From Novosphingobium fuchskuhlense (GTDB taxonomy: Bacteria > Pseudomonadota > Alphaproteobacteria > Sphingomonadales > Sphingomonadaceae): a DNA stretch of 64,000 nt. The notes under the pieces are model-generated. The model was given only the letters and a program-made list of their open reading frames with translations, did not search any database and was not told where the DNA came from. The translations under genes and the position numbers were made by a program. Position 1 is the first letter of the stretch. Each line of letters opens with the position of its first letter. The stretch is taken from the NCBI RefSeq assembly GCF_001519075.1, contig NZ_KQ954246.1:558001-622000 (forward strand), given 5' to 3'. Of this stretch, positions 20,060-29,812 are shown piece after piece.

Positions 20060-21514
20060 ATGGAACCTTCTGCCCCGCTGACCCTGTTCAACAGCCTGAC
20101 CCGCCGCGCCGAGCCTTTCCAGCCGGTCCATGAAGGCGAGGCGCGCGTCTATACCTGCGGGCCGACGGTCTACAACTACCCCCACATCGGCAACATGCGT
20201 GCCTATGTCTTCGCCGATGTGCTGGGGCGGACGCTGAGCTTCAAGGGCTACAGGCTCACCCATGTCATCAACATCACCGATGTCGGCCACCTGACCGATG
20301 ACGCCGATGCGGGCGAGGACAAGATGGAGCGCATGGCGGCGGCGCAGAAGCAGTCAATCTGGGATATCGCCGAGCACTACAAGCAGGCCTACTGGGCCGA
20401 TGTGCGTGCGCTCAATATCCGCCAGCCGGCGCAGTGGACGGTGGCGACGGACTACGTCGAACAGATGATCGACTTTGCGAAGGGTATCGCGGCAAAGCAC
20501 TGCTACGAGCTGGAAAGCGGGCTCTACTTCGATGTTTCGACCGTGGCCGACTACGGCCGCCTCGCCCGCGCCCAAACCGATGAAGGCGAGGGCCGCATTG
20601 AAGCCGTGGAAGGCAAGCGCAACGGTGCCGACTTCGCGATCTGGCGCAAGACCCCGCCCGGCGAGACGCGCCAGATGGAATGGGACAGCCCATGGGGCAA
20701 GGGCGCGCCGGGCTGGCACCTCGAATGCTCGGTCATGTCGGGTGCGGTGCTGGGTTTCCCGTTCGATATCCACACCGGCGGGATCGACCACCGTGAGATC
20801 CACCACCCCAACGAGATCGCGCAGAACCAGGCGCACTGCTGCACGAACGGCCTCGACGACGCGGCCAATTCGGGCGCGAAGGTGTGGATGCACAACAACT
20901 TTCTCGTCGAACGCTCCGGCAAGATGTCGAAGTCCTCGGGCGAGTTCCTGCGGCTCCAGCTGCTGATCGACAAGGGGTATCACCCGCTGGCCTACCGGCT
21001 GCTGTGCCTGCAGGCGCACTACCGCAGCGAGCTTGAGTTCAGCTGGGAAGGGCTGGGAGCGGCGCTGACGCGGCTGAAGCGGCTGGTGATGGCGGTTGGA
21101 AAACTTGATCAGCCTTCGACCAAGAAGCAGCGCCAAGACGCGACCGAGCTAGCCGCGAACAGGACGTGGTTCGAGACGGCGATCTCGAATGACTTGAACA
21201 CCCCGGAAGCCATCGCGGCGCTTGAAGATGTCCTTGCAGGCCTTCAACCCAACGAGGTCAAAAGGGCGATTGTCGAAGAGTATGACGCCGTCCTCGGCCT
21301 CGACCTCCTGAACCTCACCCGCGCCGATCTGCGCATCCGCCCCAAGTCCGCCACGATCACCGACGACGAAATCGAAGCCATCCTCGCCGCCCGCAGGGAA
21401 GCCCGCGCCGCCAAGGACTTCGCCCGCTCCGATGCGCTGCGCGATGAACTCGCCGCGCAAGGCGTCGAGGTCATGGACGGCGATCCGCTCGGCTGGGAGT
21501 GGAAGCTCGGATGA
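20060..21514 (+). CDS. cysS: Cysteinyl-tRNA synthetase
   Basis: The 484-residue class I synthetase charges tRNA-Cys with cysteine. The HIGH-type motif HIGN is at residues 42-45 behind the zinc-binding YTCGPTVYNY, and KMSKS is at 288-292. Other zinc ligands are expected in LECSVMS and the HHPNEIAQ segment. The length is normal. The ATG lies 47 bases after the preceding stop. Its stop overlaps the ATG of the next gene as ATGA. Confidence 0.97.
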   Translation: MEPSAPLTLFNSLTRRAEPFQPVHEGEARVYTCGPTVYNYPHIGNMRAYVFADVLGRTLSFKGYRLTHVINITDVGHLTDDADAGEDKMERMAAAQKQSIWDIAEHYKQAYWADVRALNIRQPAQWTVATDYVEQMIDFAKGIAAKHCYELESGLYFDVSTVADYGRLARAQTDEGEGRIEAVEGKRNGADFAIWRKTPPGETRQMEWDSPWGKGAPGWHLECSVMSGAVLGFPFDIHTGGIDHREIHHPNEIAQNQAHCCTNGLDDAANSGAKVWMHNNFLVERSGKMSKSSGEFLRLQLLIDKGYHPLAYRLLCLQAHYRSELEFSWEGLGAALTRLKRLVMAVGKLDQPSTKKQRQDATELAANRTWFETAISNDLNTPEAIAALEDVLAGLQPNEVKRAIVEEYDAVLGLDLLNLTRADLRIRPKSATITDDEIEAILAARREARAAKDFARSDALRDELAAQGVEVMDGDPLGWEWKLG

Positions 21515-21981
21515 TCCTCGCCGCGCTCGCCCTCGCGGCCGCCCCTGCGGCGACCCCCGATGCGGCGATTGCGGCGATCTATGCCCCGTTCCGGCAGGCG
21601 GACATGCGCGATGCGGCGTGGGAGCGCCCCATCTTCACGCCGCGCCTCAAGGCCCTGATCGCGCGCTGGCGGGCGGTTACCCCCACGGACGAAGTTGACG
21701 ACCTCTCGGACTTCGATTGGCTCTGCCAGTGCCAGGATTGGGATGCCGGCGGGCTCGGCGAACGGATCACCGCCCGCCGCGTGCTGGCCCCCGCGCGGCG
21801 CCTGATCACGGTGCGCCTCGGCAAGGCGCCAGGCCGCCGCGAAACCCTGCGCTTTCTGCTCGAGCGTTCGGGCAGGCGCTGGCTGGTGGATGACATGTTC
21901 GCGAGCGGCTTTCGCGGCGGCCTGCGCGCCAGTCTGATCTGGACGACGGCGGCGGACATCGGCTTGCGCAAACAAACCTAG
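21511..21981 (+). CDS. Small exported protein, DUF3828-like
   Basis: The frame of 156 residues begins at an ATG overlapping the cysS stop. It has a short signal peptide (MILAALALAAAPAA). The soluble part has two neighbouring cysteines in WLCQCQDWD and a strand-rich C-terminal half (ITVRLGKAPGRRETLRFLLER...WLVDDMF) like small DUF3828/NTF2-type exported domains; I cannot assign the family surely. The overlap with cysS implies translational coupling, although no functional link is evident. Confidence 0.65.
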   Translation: MILAALALAAAPAATPDAAIAAIYAPFRQADMRDAAWERPIFTPRLKALIARWRAVTPTDEVDDLSDFDWLCQCQDWDAGGLGERITARRVLAPARRLITVRLGKAPGRRETLRFLLERSGRRWLVDDMFASGFRGGLRASLIWTTAADIGLRKQT

Positions 21982-22000
21982 ATCAAGAGGATCAGCTTCG

Positions 22001-22939
22001 ATGACCATTCTCGTGATGAACGCGCTCGCCGCACCATTGGTGCAGCCGCATCTGCCGGCGTGGATCGAGCCGCGCTTCTTCCGCCACACCGAAGAGCTGA
22101 TGGACCTCGCGCCCGAGGCCGAGATCGGCTGGTTCGATCTGGAGGACACCGAGCCGATGGCAGAGGCGATCCGCCGCGCCACGAAGCTCAAGTGGCTGAC
22201 CAGCATCTACGCCGGGGTCGATGGCCTGCCGCTCTCGCTCATGGCCGAGCGCGGCGTGGTCATGACCAATGGTGCGGGCATCAATGCGGTGACGATCGCC
22301 GAATATGTCGTGATGGGGATTCTGAACATCGCCAAGGGCTACCGCGAGGTGGTGCGCGCGCAGGACCGGCACGAGTGGCTGACCGATTCGCCCGGCAAGC
22401 TCGAACTGGACGGAAGCAAGGCACTGATCCTCGGCTATGGCGAGATCGGCCAGCGGGTCGACCGGGCGCTGCAGGGCTTCGGCGTCGAGGTGACCAAGGT
22501 GCGCCGTTCGGCGGGCGAGGGCACGCTGCTGCCAAGCGAATGGCGCGCGCAGCTCGCCGAGTTCGACTGGGTGATCCTTGCGGTGCCGGGCACGGCGGAG
22601 ACCGAAGGCATGATCGGGGCGGCCGAGCTTGCCGCGATGAAGCCCTCGGCCGTGCTGGTGAACGTCGCGCGCGGCAGCGTCGTCGATCAGGCCGCTCTGG
22701 TCGCGGCGCTCACCGCACAAAAGCTGGCGGGCGCGTTCCTCGATGTCACCACGCCTGAACCGCTTCCGGCCGAGCACCCGCTGTGGTCGATGCCGAACGT
22801 TCACATCACCATGCACCTGTCCGGCCGGGCGCAGGGCAAGATGTTCAAGCGCGCGGTCGAGCGCTTCCTCGGCAATCTCGACCGCTACCACCGCGGCGAG
22901 CCGCTCACCCACCAGGTCGATTTCTCGCTCGGCTACTGA
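22001..22939 (+). CDS. D-2-hydroxyacid dehydrogenase family protein
   Basis: The 312-residue NAD(P)-dependent enzyme carries the Rossmann motif LGYGEIGQRVDRALQGFG, the catalytic arginine segment VNVARGSVVDQ, a glutamate in DVTTPEPLP, and the catalytic histidine in HITMHLSG. It should interconvert a 2-keto acid and a D-2-hydroxy acid. The region between Glu and His is slightly divergent from the usual D-V-F-x-x-E-P form, so the substrate is open. The ATG at 22001 lies 20 bases after the previous stop, behind AGAGGA. Confidence 0.85.
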   Translation: MTILVMNALAAPLVQPHLPAWIEPRFFRHTEELMDLAPEAEIGWFDLEDTEPMAEAIRRATKLKWLTSIYAGVDGLPLSLMAERGVVMTNGAGINAVTIAEYVVMGILNIAKGYREVVRAQDRHEWLTDSPGKLELDGSKALILGYGEIGQRVDRALQGFGVEVTKVRRSAGEGTLLPSEWRAQLAEFDWVILAVPGTAETEGMIGAAELAAMKPSAVLVNVARGSVVDQAALVAALTAQKLAGAFLDVTTPEPLPAEHPLWSMPNVHITMHLSGRAQGKMFKRAVERFLGNLDRYHRGEPLTHQVDFSLGY

Positions 22940-23098
22940 TCGTGCCGCCCCGGATGCATGCGGGGGTGACTCGTGCGCGGGGCTTTGATACCCCTGCTGC
23001 CAAGGCGGTACGGCGCGTGCTGTAACCGCCGGCTGGTCGCGACCGTGTTGGGCTGAGGAGAGGCGCTGCTGCGGGCTCTCCGCTGGGGGAGCGATCAC

Positions 23099-24772
23099 AT
23101 GAGCGAAGGTGCCAGGGGTTCGGGCGGCAAGAAGGCTTCGGACCTGTTCATCGAATGCCTCGAGGAAGAGGGCTGCGAATACATCTTCGGGGTGCCGGGG
23201 GAAGAGAACCTCGATTTCCTCGATTCGCTCTCGCGCTCCACGAAGATCAAGCTGGTGCTGACCCGCCATGAGCAGGGCGCGGGGTTTATGGCCGCGACCT
23301 ATGGCCGTCACACCGGCAAGACCGGCGTGTGCATCGCCACGCTGGGGCCGGGCGCGACCAACTTCGTCACCGCTGCGGCCTATGCCACGCTCGGCGGCAT
23401 GCCGATGCTCATGATCACCGGCCAAAAGCCGATCAAGAAATCGAAGCAGGGCCGCTTCCAGATCCTCGACGTCGTCTCGATGATGGGCCCGATCACCAAG
23501 TTCACCCACCAGATGGCCAGCTCCGACAATATCCCGAGCCGGGTGCGTGAGGCCTATCGCCTCGCCGAAGAGGAAAAGCCGGGCGCGACCCATATCGAGC
23601 TGCCCGAGGACATCGCCGACGAGCACACCGATTCGCGGCCCCTCAAGCGCAGCCAGGTGCGCCGCCCCAGCGCCGATCCCAAATCCGTGCGGCAGGCCGT
23701 CAATGCGCTGGAGAACGCCAAGTCACCCGTGCTGGTGATCGGCGCGGGCGCGAATCGCACGATGACGGGGCGCATGCTGCTCCAGTTCGTCGAGAAGACC
23801 GGCATTCCCTTCCTCACCACCCAGCTCGGCAAAGGCGTGATCGACGAGCGGCATCCCAAGTTCCTCGGCTGCGCCGCACTGTCTGCCGGAGACTTTGTTC
23901 ACCGCGCGATCGAAGACTCCGACTGCATTGTGAACATTGGCCATGATGTGATTGAAAAGCCTCCGTTCTTCATGCGGGATGGTGGACCGACGGTGATCCA
24001 CGTCTCGTCCAAGACGGCCGAAGTCGATCCGGTCTATTTCCCGCATATCGAAGTGATCGGCGATATCGCCAACGCGATCTGGCAGATGAAGGAGGACATC
24101 GTGCCCTCCGGCAGTTGGACCTGCGGCAAGATGCTGGAATATCGCGCCGCCGAAGTGGCGCACACCGCCCCGCTCGCGGCCGACGCGCGCTTTCCGATCT
24201 TCCCGCCGCATCTCGTCCGCCAGGTCCGCGCGGCGATGCCGGACGACGGCATCATCTGCCTCGATAACGGCGTCTACAAGATCTGGTTCGCGCGCGGCTA
24301 CACCGCCTATCGGCCCAACACCGTGCTGCTCGACAATGCGCTCGCCACGATGGGGGCGGGGCTGCCCTCGGCGATGATGAGCGCTATGCTGTACCCCGAG
24401 CGCAAGGTCATGGCGATCTGCGGCGACGGCGGCTTCATGATGAACAGCCAGGAGATGGAAACCGCGGTGCGCCTCGGCCTCAATCTCACCGTGCTGATCC
24501 TCAACGACAGCAGCTACGGCATGATCCGCTGGAAGCAGGCCAACATGGGCTTTGCCGATTTCGGGCTGACCTATGGCAACCCGGACTTCGTGAAGTACGC
24601 CGAAAGCTACGGCGCGCAGGGCCACCGGGTGGAAAGCGCGGCGCACCTCAAGGAACTGCTCGCGCATTGCCGCGATACGCCGGGCGTCCACCTGATCGAT
24701 TGTCCGGTCGACTATTCGGAGAACGACCAGATCCTGAACAAGGATATCAAGGCGCTGTCGAAGGCGCTGTAA
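23099..24772 (+). CDS. Thiamine-diphosphate enzyme of the acetolactate synthase large-subunit type
   Basis: The 557-residue protein has the three domains of the family. The catalytic glutamate is Glu58 in LTRHEQGAG, and the thiamine diphosphate/Mg motif runs from GDGGFMMN to NDSSYGMIRWKQ (about residues 440-475). It probably condenses or decarboxylates pyruvate-like 2-keto acids. There is no regulatory small subunit (ilvN) beside it. Instead an aldehyde dehydrogenase follows 67 bases later, so the pair may act in a catabolic route (2-keto acid to aldehyde to acid) rather than in branched-chain amino acid synthesis. The start is the ATG after GGGGGAGCGATCAC. Confidence 0.85.
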   Translation: MSEGARGSGGKKASDLFIECLEEEGCEYIFGVPGEENLDFLDSLSRSTKIKLVLTRHEQGAGFMAATYGRHTGKTGVCIATLGPGATNFVTAAAYATLGGMPMLMITGQKPIKKSKQGRFQILDVVSMMGPITKFTHQMASSDNIPSRVREAYRLAEEEKPGATHIELPEDIADEHTDSRPLKRSQVRRPSADPKSVRQAVNALENAKSPVLVIGAGANRTMTGRMLLQFVEKTGIPFLTTQLGKGVIDERHPKFLGCAALSAGDFVHRAIEDSDCIVNIGHDVIEKPPFFMRDGGPTVIHVSSKTAEVDPVYFPHIEVIGDIANAIWQMKEDIVPSGSWTCGKMLEYRAAEVAHTAPLAADARFPIFPPHLVRQVRAAMPDDGIICLDNGVYKIWFARGYTAYRPNTVLLDNALATMGAGLPSAMMSAMLYPERKVMAICGDGGFMMNSQEMETAVRLGLNLTVLILNDSSYGMIRWKQANMGFADFGLTYGNPDFVKYAESYGAQGHRVESAAHLKELLAHCRDTPGVHLIDCPVDYSENDQILNKDIKALSKAL

Positions 24773-24789
24773 GGCAGGCCCACCCCCGA

Positions 24790-24826
24790 CCCCTCCCAAG
24801 CCAATGAGTCAAAATGGCGGGAGGGG
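24790..24826. repeat. Dispersed C-rich/G-rich palindromic element, copy B
   Basis: CCCCTCCC and GGGAGGGG, exact reverse complements 21 bases apart, lie between the acetolactate-synthase-like gene and the aldehyde dehydrogenase. The right arm runs into the purine-rich leader of the second gene, so folding could hide its ribosome site. Confidence 0.55.
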
Positions 24827-24839
24827 GGAGCAATCGACC

Positions 24840-26276
<1,437 letters not shown>

Positions 26277-26362
26277 CGCAGATAGTCTGGCGCACGTCGT
26301 CCCGGGCCGGGACAGGTGGCGGTATCTGGTGTTTGTGGCGCTGGCCTGAGGCAAATCCGCGC

Positions 26363-26390
26363 TTGAAGGGCACGCGCGCTCTGGCATAAC
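26363..26390 (+). promoter_or_regulatory. Candidate promoter of the multiheme cytochrome operon
   Basis: TTGAAG (-35) and CATAAC (-10) are 16 bases apart, about 100 bases before the pentaheme cytochrome start. Four of six bases match consensus in each half. An inverted repeat starts four bases after the -10. Confidence 0.4.
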
Positions 26391-26393
26391 CAA

Positions 26394-26409
26394 GGCGACA
26401 AGGGTCGCC
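26394..26409. promoter_or_regulatory. Perfect inverted repeat at the expected transcription start of the cytochrome operon
   Basis: GGCGAC-AAGG-GTCGCC: both arms are exact. It falls where transcription from the candidate promoter would start, so it could be an operator or a 5' hairpin on the mRNA. Confidence 0.45.
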
Positions 26410-26489
26410 CTGTTAGGTCTCGTCCTGCGCGCGGTGAGGGCCGCAACGGTTCCTCCGCACTTTGCGCCGGGCGTATGGAACGAGGGGCA

Positions 26490-27929
26490 ATGCGGGGCAT
26501 TTCGAAACTGGCGCGGCCACTCCTGGCTACCCTCCGTCGCGGGGCGGGGGCTCCGTTTCTGGCCGGCCTTGCGTGCCTTGCGCTGGCAGTCACGGCGCTC
26601 GGTTCGGCGCTGGCCCTGCATCCCGCACCGCTGAAGGCCGAAGCCGGTGCCGAAGCCGGCTCGCTGCGCGCGCACATGGGCGTCGCCAGTTGCGCCGGTT
26701 CGACCTGCCATGGCCGCAGCGTCGCCAGCGGCACCCCGGTCCGGCAGGACGAAGTGCTGCGCTGGCAGGAGGAAAGCTCCCCCACCGGTGCGCACAGCCG
26801 CGCCTGGCGCGTGATCGGCGAGCCGCGCGGACAGTCCATCGCGCGCCGCCTCGGGCTCGATAGCGCCGGCGTCGTGCGGGAATGCGCCGGATGCCACGCC
26901 TCGCGGGGCGCCGAACACCTTGCCGATGGAGTCGATTGCGAGGCCTGCCACGGCAATGCGGGCGCGGGCACCGGCGGCGGCTGGCTGGCCACGCACTACA
27001 CCGTCGGCACAAGCCATGCGCGCAATGTCGCACAGGGCATGACCGACCTCACGGTTCCCCGTGTCCGCGCCGGGGTCTGCCTCGATTGCCACCTCTCGGG
27101 CGACGGGCCGGGCCAGTTCATCGCGCACCGCATCATGGCGGGCGGCCATCCGCGCATCGCGTTCGAGCTCGATCTGTTCAGCACGCTGCAGCAGCACCAC
27201 GACGAGGACGCCGACTATGTGGCGCGCAAGGGGCACAAGACCAATTCGCTGCAGATGTGGGCGATCGGGCAGGCCGAGGCGGTGTCGCGCAGCCTCGCGC
27301 TCTACATGCAGCCCGCCAAGGCGAACGACGGCGTGTTTCCCGAGTTCACGTTCTACGATTGCCATTCGTGCCACCGCCGCATCATCGACAGCGACGAGGC
27401 GAACGTGACCGCGGTGCCCAATCCGGGCCGCCCGATCCACGCCGGCATGCCGCCGTGGAACGACGAGAACATGATCCTCCTGCTCGCCGCCGCGCGTGTC
27501 GCCGCGCCCGGTGAAGCCGCCACCTTCGATGCCCGGGCCAAGGCGTTCCACCGCGCCATGGGCGTGGGCCGCAGCGAAACCGTGGCGGCGGCGCAGGCGC
27601 TGCGGCAGGCCGCGCAGGGCCTTTCCGCGCGCTTTGCCGCCACGCCCTTCACCCGCGAGCAGGCCTTCGCGGTGATCGACACGATCGCCAGCGACGCCAT
27701 CTCCGAGCGCTTCACCGATTACGAAGGCTCGGTCCAGTCGGTCATGGCGCTCGACACGCTGCTGGGCGGAATGGTCAATGCGGGCATGGTCAGCGCGGGC
27801 GGCGCGGGGAACCTGCGGCTCCAGATCAACCAGGCCTATGCCGCGGTGCGCGATCCTAACGGGTTCCAGCCGATTGCCTTCCGCCGCGCGCTGGGCGGCG
27901 CCGTGCGTTCGATCCGGAGCCTGCGCTGA
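26490..27929 (+). CDS. Pentaheme c-type cytochrome (cytochrome c554-like)
   Basis: The 479-residue protein starts at the ATG at 26490, well placed behind GAGGGG; an ATG five codons upstream is poorly placed. Residues 21-43 are hydrophobic and act as a signal peptide or an uncleaved anchor. Heme-binding motifs are four CxxCH (residues 132-136, 150-154, 197-201, 291-295) and one longer CxxxxCH at 68-74. Many free histidines (for example in LATHY, GTSHARN, GGHPRI, LQQHH) could be distal ligands. The pattern belongs to the cytochrome c554/c-prime type multiheme family. The C-terminal 170 residues are helical without hemes. It is the first gene of a four-gene operon and is best explained as the periplasmic or inner-membrane electron carrier of the set. 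Confidence 0.88.
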   Translation: MRGISKLARPLLATLRRGAGAPFLAGLACLALAVTALGSALALHPAPLKAEAGAEAGSLRAHMGVASCAGSTCHGRSVASGTPVRQDEVLRWQEESSPTGAHSRAWRVIGEPRGQSIARRLGLDSAGVVRECAGCHASRGAEHLADGVDCEACHGNAGAGTGGGWLATHYTVGTSHARNVAQGMTDLTVPRVRAGVCLDCHLSGDGPGQFIAHRIMAGGHPRIAFELDLFSTLQQHHDEDADYVARKGHKTNSLQMWAIGQAEAVSRSLALYMQPAKANDGVFPEFTFYDCHSCHRRIIDSDEANVTAVPNPGRPIHAGMPPWNDENMILLLAAARVAAPGEAATFDARAKAFHRAMGVGRSETVAAAQALRQAAQGLSARFAATPFTREQAFAVIDTIASDAISERFTDYEGSVQSVMALDTLLGGMVNAGMVSAGGAGNLRLQINQAYAAVRDPNGFQPIAFRRALGGAVRSIRSLR

Positions 27930-29812
27930 TGGGCCAGAGCCGCCTTGGCGGACACGCCGCTGCCTGGCTGGCGCTGCTCGGCATGGTGCTGGGCAGCCTT
28001 GCCCCGGCGGCCGTGGCGAGCGCTTCGGCGGCTCCGTACAAGGCTCCCTCCCGGCAGGCGCTGACGATTGCCGACGTGCAGAAGGTTATCGCACAGACGG
28101 TGGGCGAGGCGAAGGCGCGCGGCGCCAAGGCCACCATCGCGGTGGTCGACCGGGTGGGCAACGTGCTGGCGGTCTACCGGATGACCGGCGCCAATCCGGT
28201 CATGCGCATCGCGGCCGTGACCCAGCTGCCGGCGACGACGTTTCCCGCCGAAGCCGGTGCCATCGCCAAGGCGGTTACCGCCGCCTATCTCTCCTCGAGC
28301 GGGAACGCCTTTTCCACCCGCACCGCCTCGATGATCGTGCAGCAGCATTTCCCGCCCGCGCCGAGCACGCCGGGGCTGGAGAGCGGGCCGCTGTTCGGCG
28401 TGCAGTTCAGCCAGCTGCCGTGCTCCGATCTCAACACGCGTTTTCCGGGATCGGCCACGGCGCCCGCTGCGATGATCGGCCCCAAGCGCTCCCCGCTGGG
28501 GCTGGCGGCGGACCCGGGCGGACTGCCGCTCTACAAGAACGGCGTCGTCGTGGGCGGGGTCGGCGTGATGGCCGACGGGATCTATGCGTTTGATCCGAAT
28601 GTGCTCGATATCGACCGCGATCTCGACGAGGTGATCGCGCTGGCTGGCCTGCAGGGCTTTTCGCCCGCCACCACGATCCGCGCCGACCGCATCCCGGTCG
28701 ATGGCTCCACCTTGCGCTTTGCCGATGCCGACACCGGCCAGCTTCACCCACTGCAGTCGAGCTTCGCCGCGCTATCCTCCAATGCCGGCGCGCTGATCGC
28801 GGTGCCGGGTTTTTATGCCGGCGGCGCGATCCTGGCCGGCACCGCCTATGGCACCGAGCGCAGCGGCTTCCGCTTTGCCAAGGCTGCCGAGTTCGCGATT
28901 CCCGATGCCTTCGTGCTGAGCGACGGGAGAGGCACCAATCGCTTCCCGATCCGGGGCGGCACCGATGCCGGCGAGGTCGGCACCGCGCTCACGAGCGCCG
29001 AAGTGCGCAGCGTGCTGGAGGAGGCCTTCAAGGTGATGAGACGGGCGCGCGCGCAGATCCGCCGCCCGCTCGATACGCCGGCGCAGGTGACGATTTCGGT
29101 CGTCGACAGCTGGGGCACCGTGCTCGGGCTGGTGCGCAGCCCCGATGCGCCGATCTTCGGCACCGACGTTTCGTTGCAGAAGGCGCGCACCACCGCGTTC
29201 TTCTCCAACCCCCGCGCGGCCGCGCTGCTCCAGGGGGATCCCGATCCGGGCGTTGCCGCGACGGCGCAGGCCATGCGCGCCTTCCTTGGTGACAGCGCCG
29301 CGCTCACCGGCAAGACCGCGTTCAGCGCGCGCGCCATCGGCAATCTGGCGCGGCCCTATTTCCCCGATGGCGAAGTCGGCCGCCCCAATGGCCCGCTTTC
29401 GGTGCCGATCGCCAGGTTCAGCCCCTTCGCCACCGGGCTCCAGACCGCGCTGATCGCCCAGACGCTGGGTGCGGATCGCTGCACCAATATCCCGCTCGCG
29501 CCCAGCGGCCAGCAGCGGCTGGCCAACGGCATCCAGATCTTCCCCGGCTCGGTGCCGATCTATCGCGGGGACACCCTCGTCGGCGCCATCGGCGTTTCGG
29601 GTGACGGCATCGACCAGGATGACATGATTGCCTTCCTCGGCGCGAACAACGGCGGCCAGAAGGCGGGCAGCGGGATCGGCAATGCGCCCAGGGCCGCGCG
29701 CGCGGACCGCATCGTGGTCAAGGTCGGTCAGGGCGTCCGGCTGCGCTTCGTGAACTGCCCGTTCGCCCCGTTCCTCGGCAGCTCTGCCCAGAATGTCTGC
29801 GAGGGGCTGTGA
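27929..29812 (+). CDS. Exported protein with two GlcG/HbpS-type domains
   Basis: The 627-residue protein has a signal peptide (about residues 1-35). Two copies of a GlcG/HbpS-like domain follow: the first around 45-260, beginning LTIADVQKVIAQTVGEAKARGAKATIAVVDRVGNVLAVYRM; the second around 335-600, beginning LTSAEVRSVLEEAF and containing VTISVVDSWGTVLGLVR. Each ends in a GVxGDG-type turn (GVGVMADGIYAF; GAIGVSGDGIDQDD). Family members bind heme or small cofactors. The ATG overlaps the stop of the pentaheme gene. It may hold or deliver heme, or be a structural partner of the cytochromes; there is no direct evidence for either. Confidence 0.8.
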   Translation: MGQSRLGGHAAAWLALLGMVLGSLAPAAVASASAAPYKAPSRQALTIADVQKVIAQTVGEAKARGAKATIAVVDRVGNVLAVYRMTGANPVMRIAAVTQLPATTFPAEAGAIAKAVTAAYLSSSGNAFSTRTASMIVQQHFPPAPSTPGLESGPLFGVQFSQLPCSDLNTRFPGSATAPAAMIGPKRSPLGLAADPGGLPLYKNGVVVGGVGVMADGIYAFDPNVLDIDRDLDEVIALAGLQGFSPATTIRADRIPVDGSTLRFADADTGQLHPLQSSFAALSSNAGALIAVPGFYAGGAILAGTAYGTERSGFRFAKAAEFAIPDAFVLSDGRGTNRFPIRGGTDAGEVGTALTSAEVRSVLEEAFKVMRRARAQIRRPLDTPAQVTISVVDSWGTVLGLVRSPDAPIFGTDVSLQKARTTAFFSNPRAAALLQGDPDPGVAATAQAMRAFLGDSAALTGKTAFSARAIGNLARPYFPDGEVGRPNGPLSVPIARFSPFATGLQTALIAQTLGADRCTNIPLAPSGQQRLANGIQIFPGSVPIYRGDTLVGAIGVSGDGIDQDDMIAFLGANNGGQKAGSGIGNAPRAARADRIVVKVGQGVRLRFVNCPFAPFLGSSAQNVCEGL

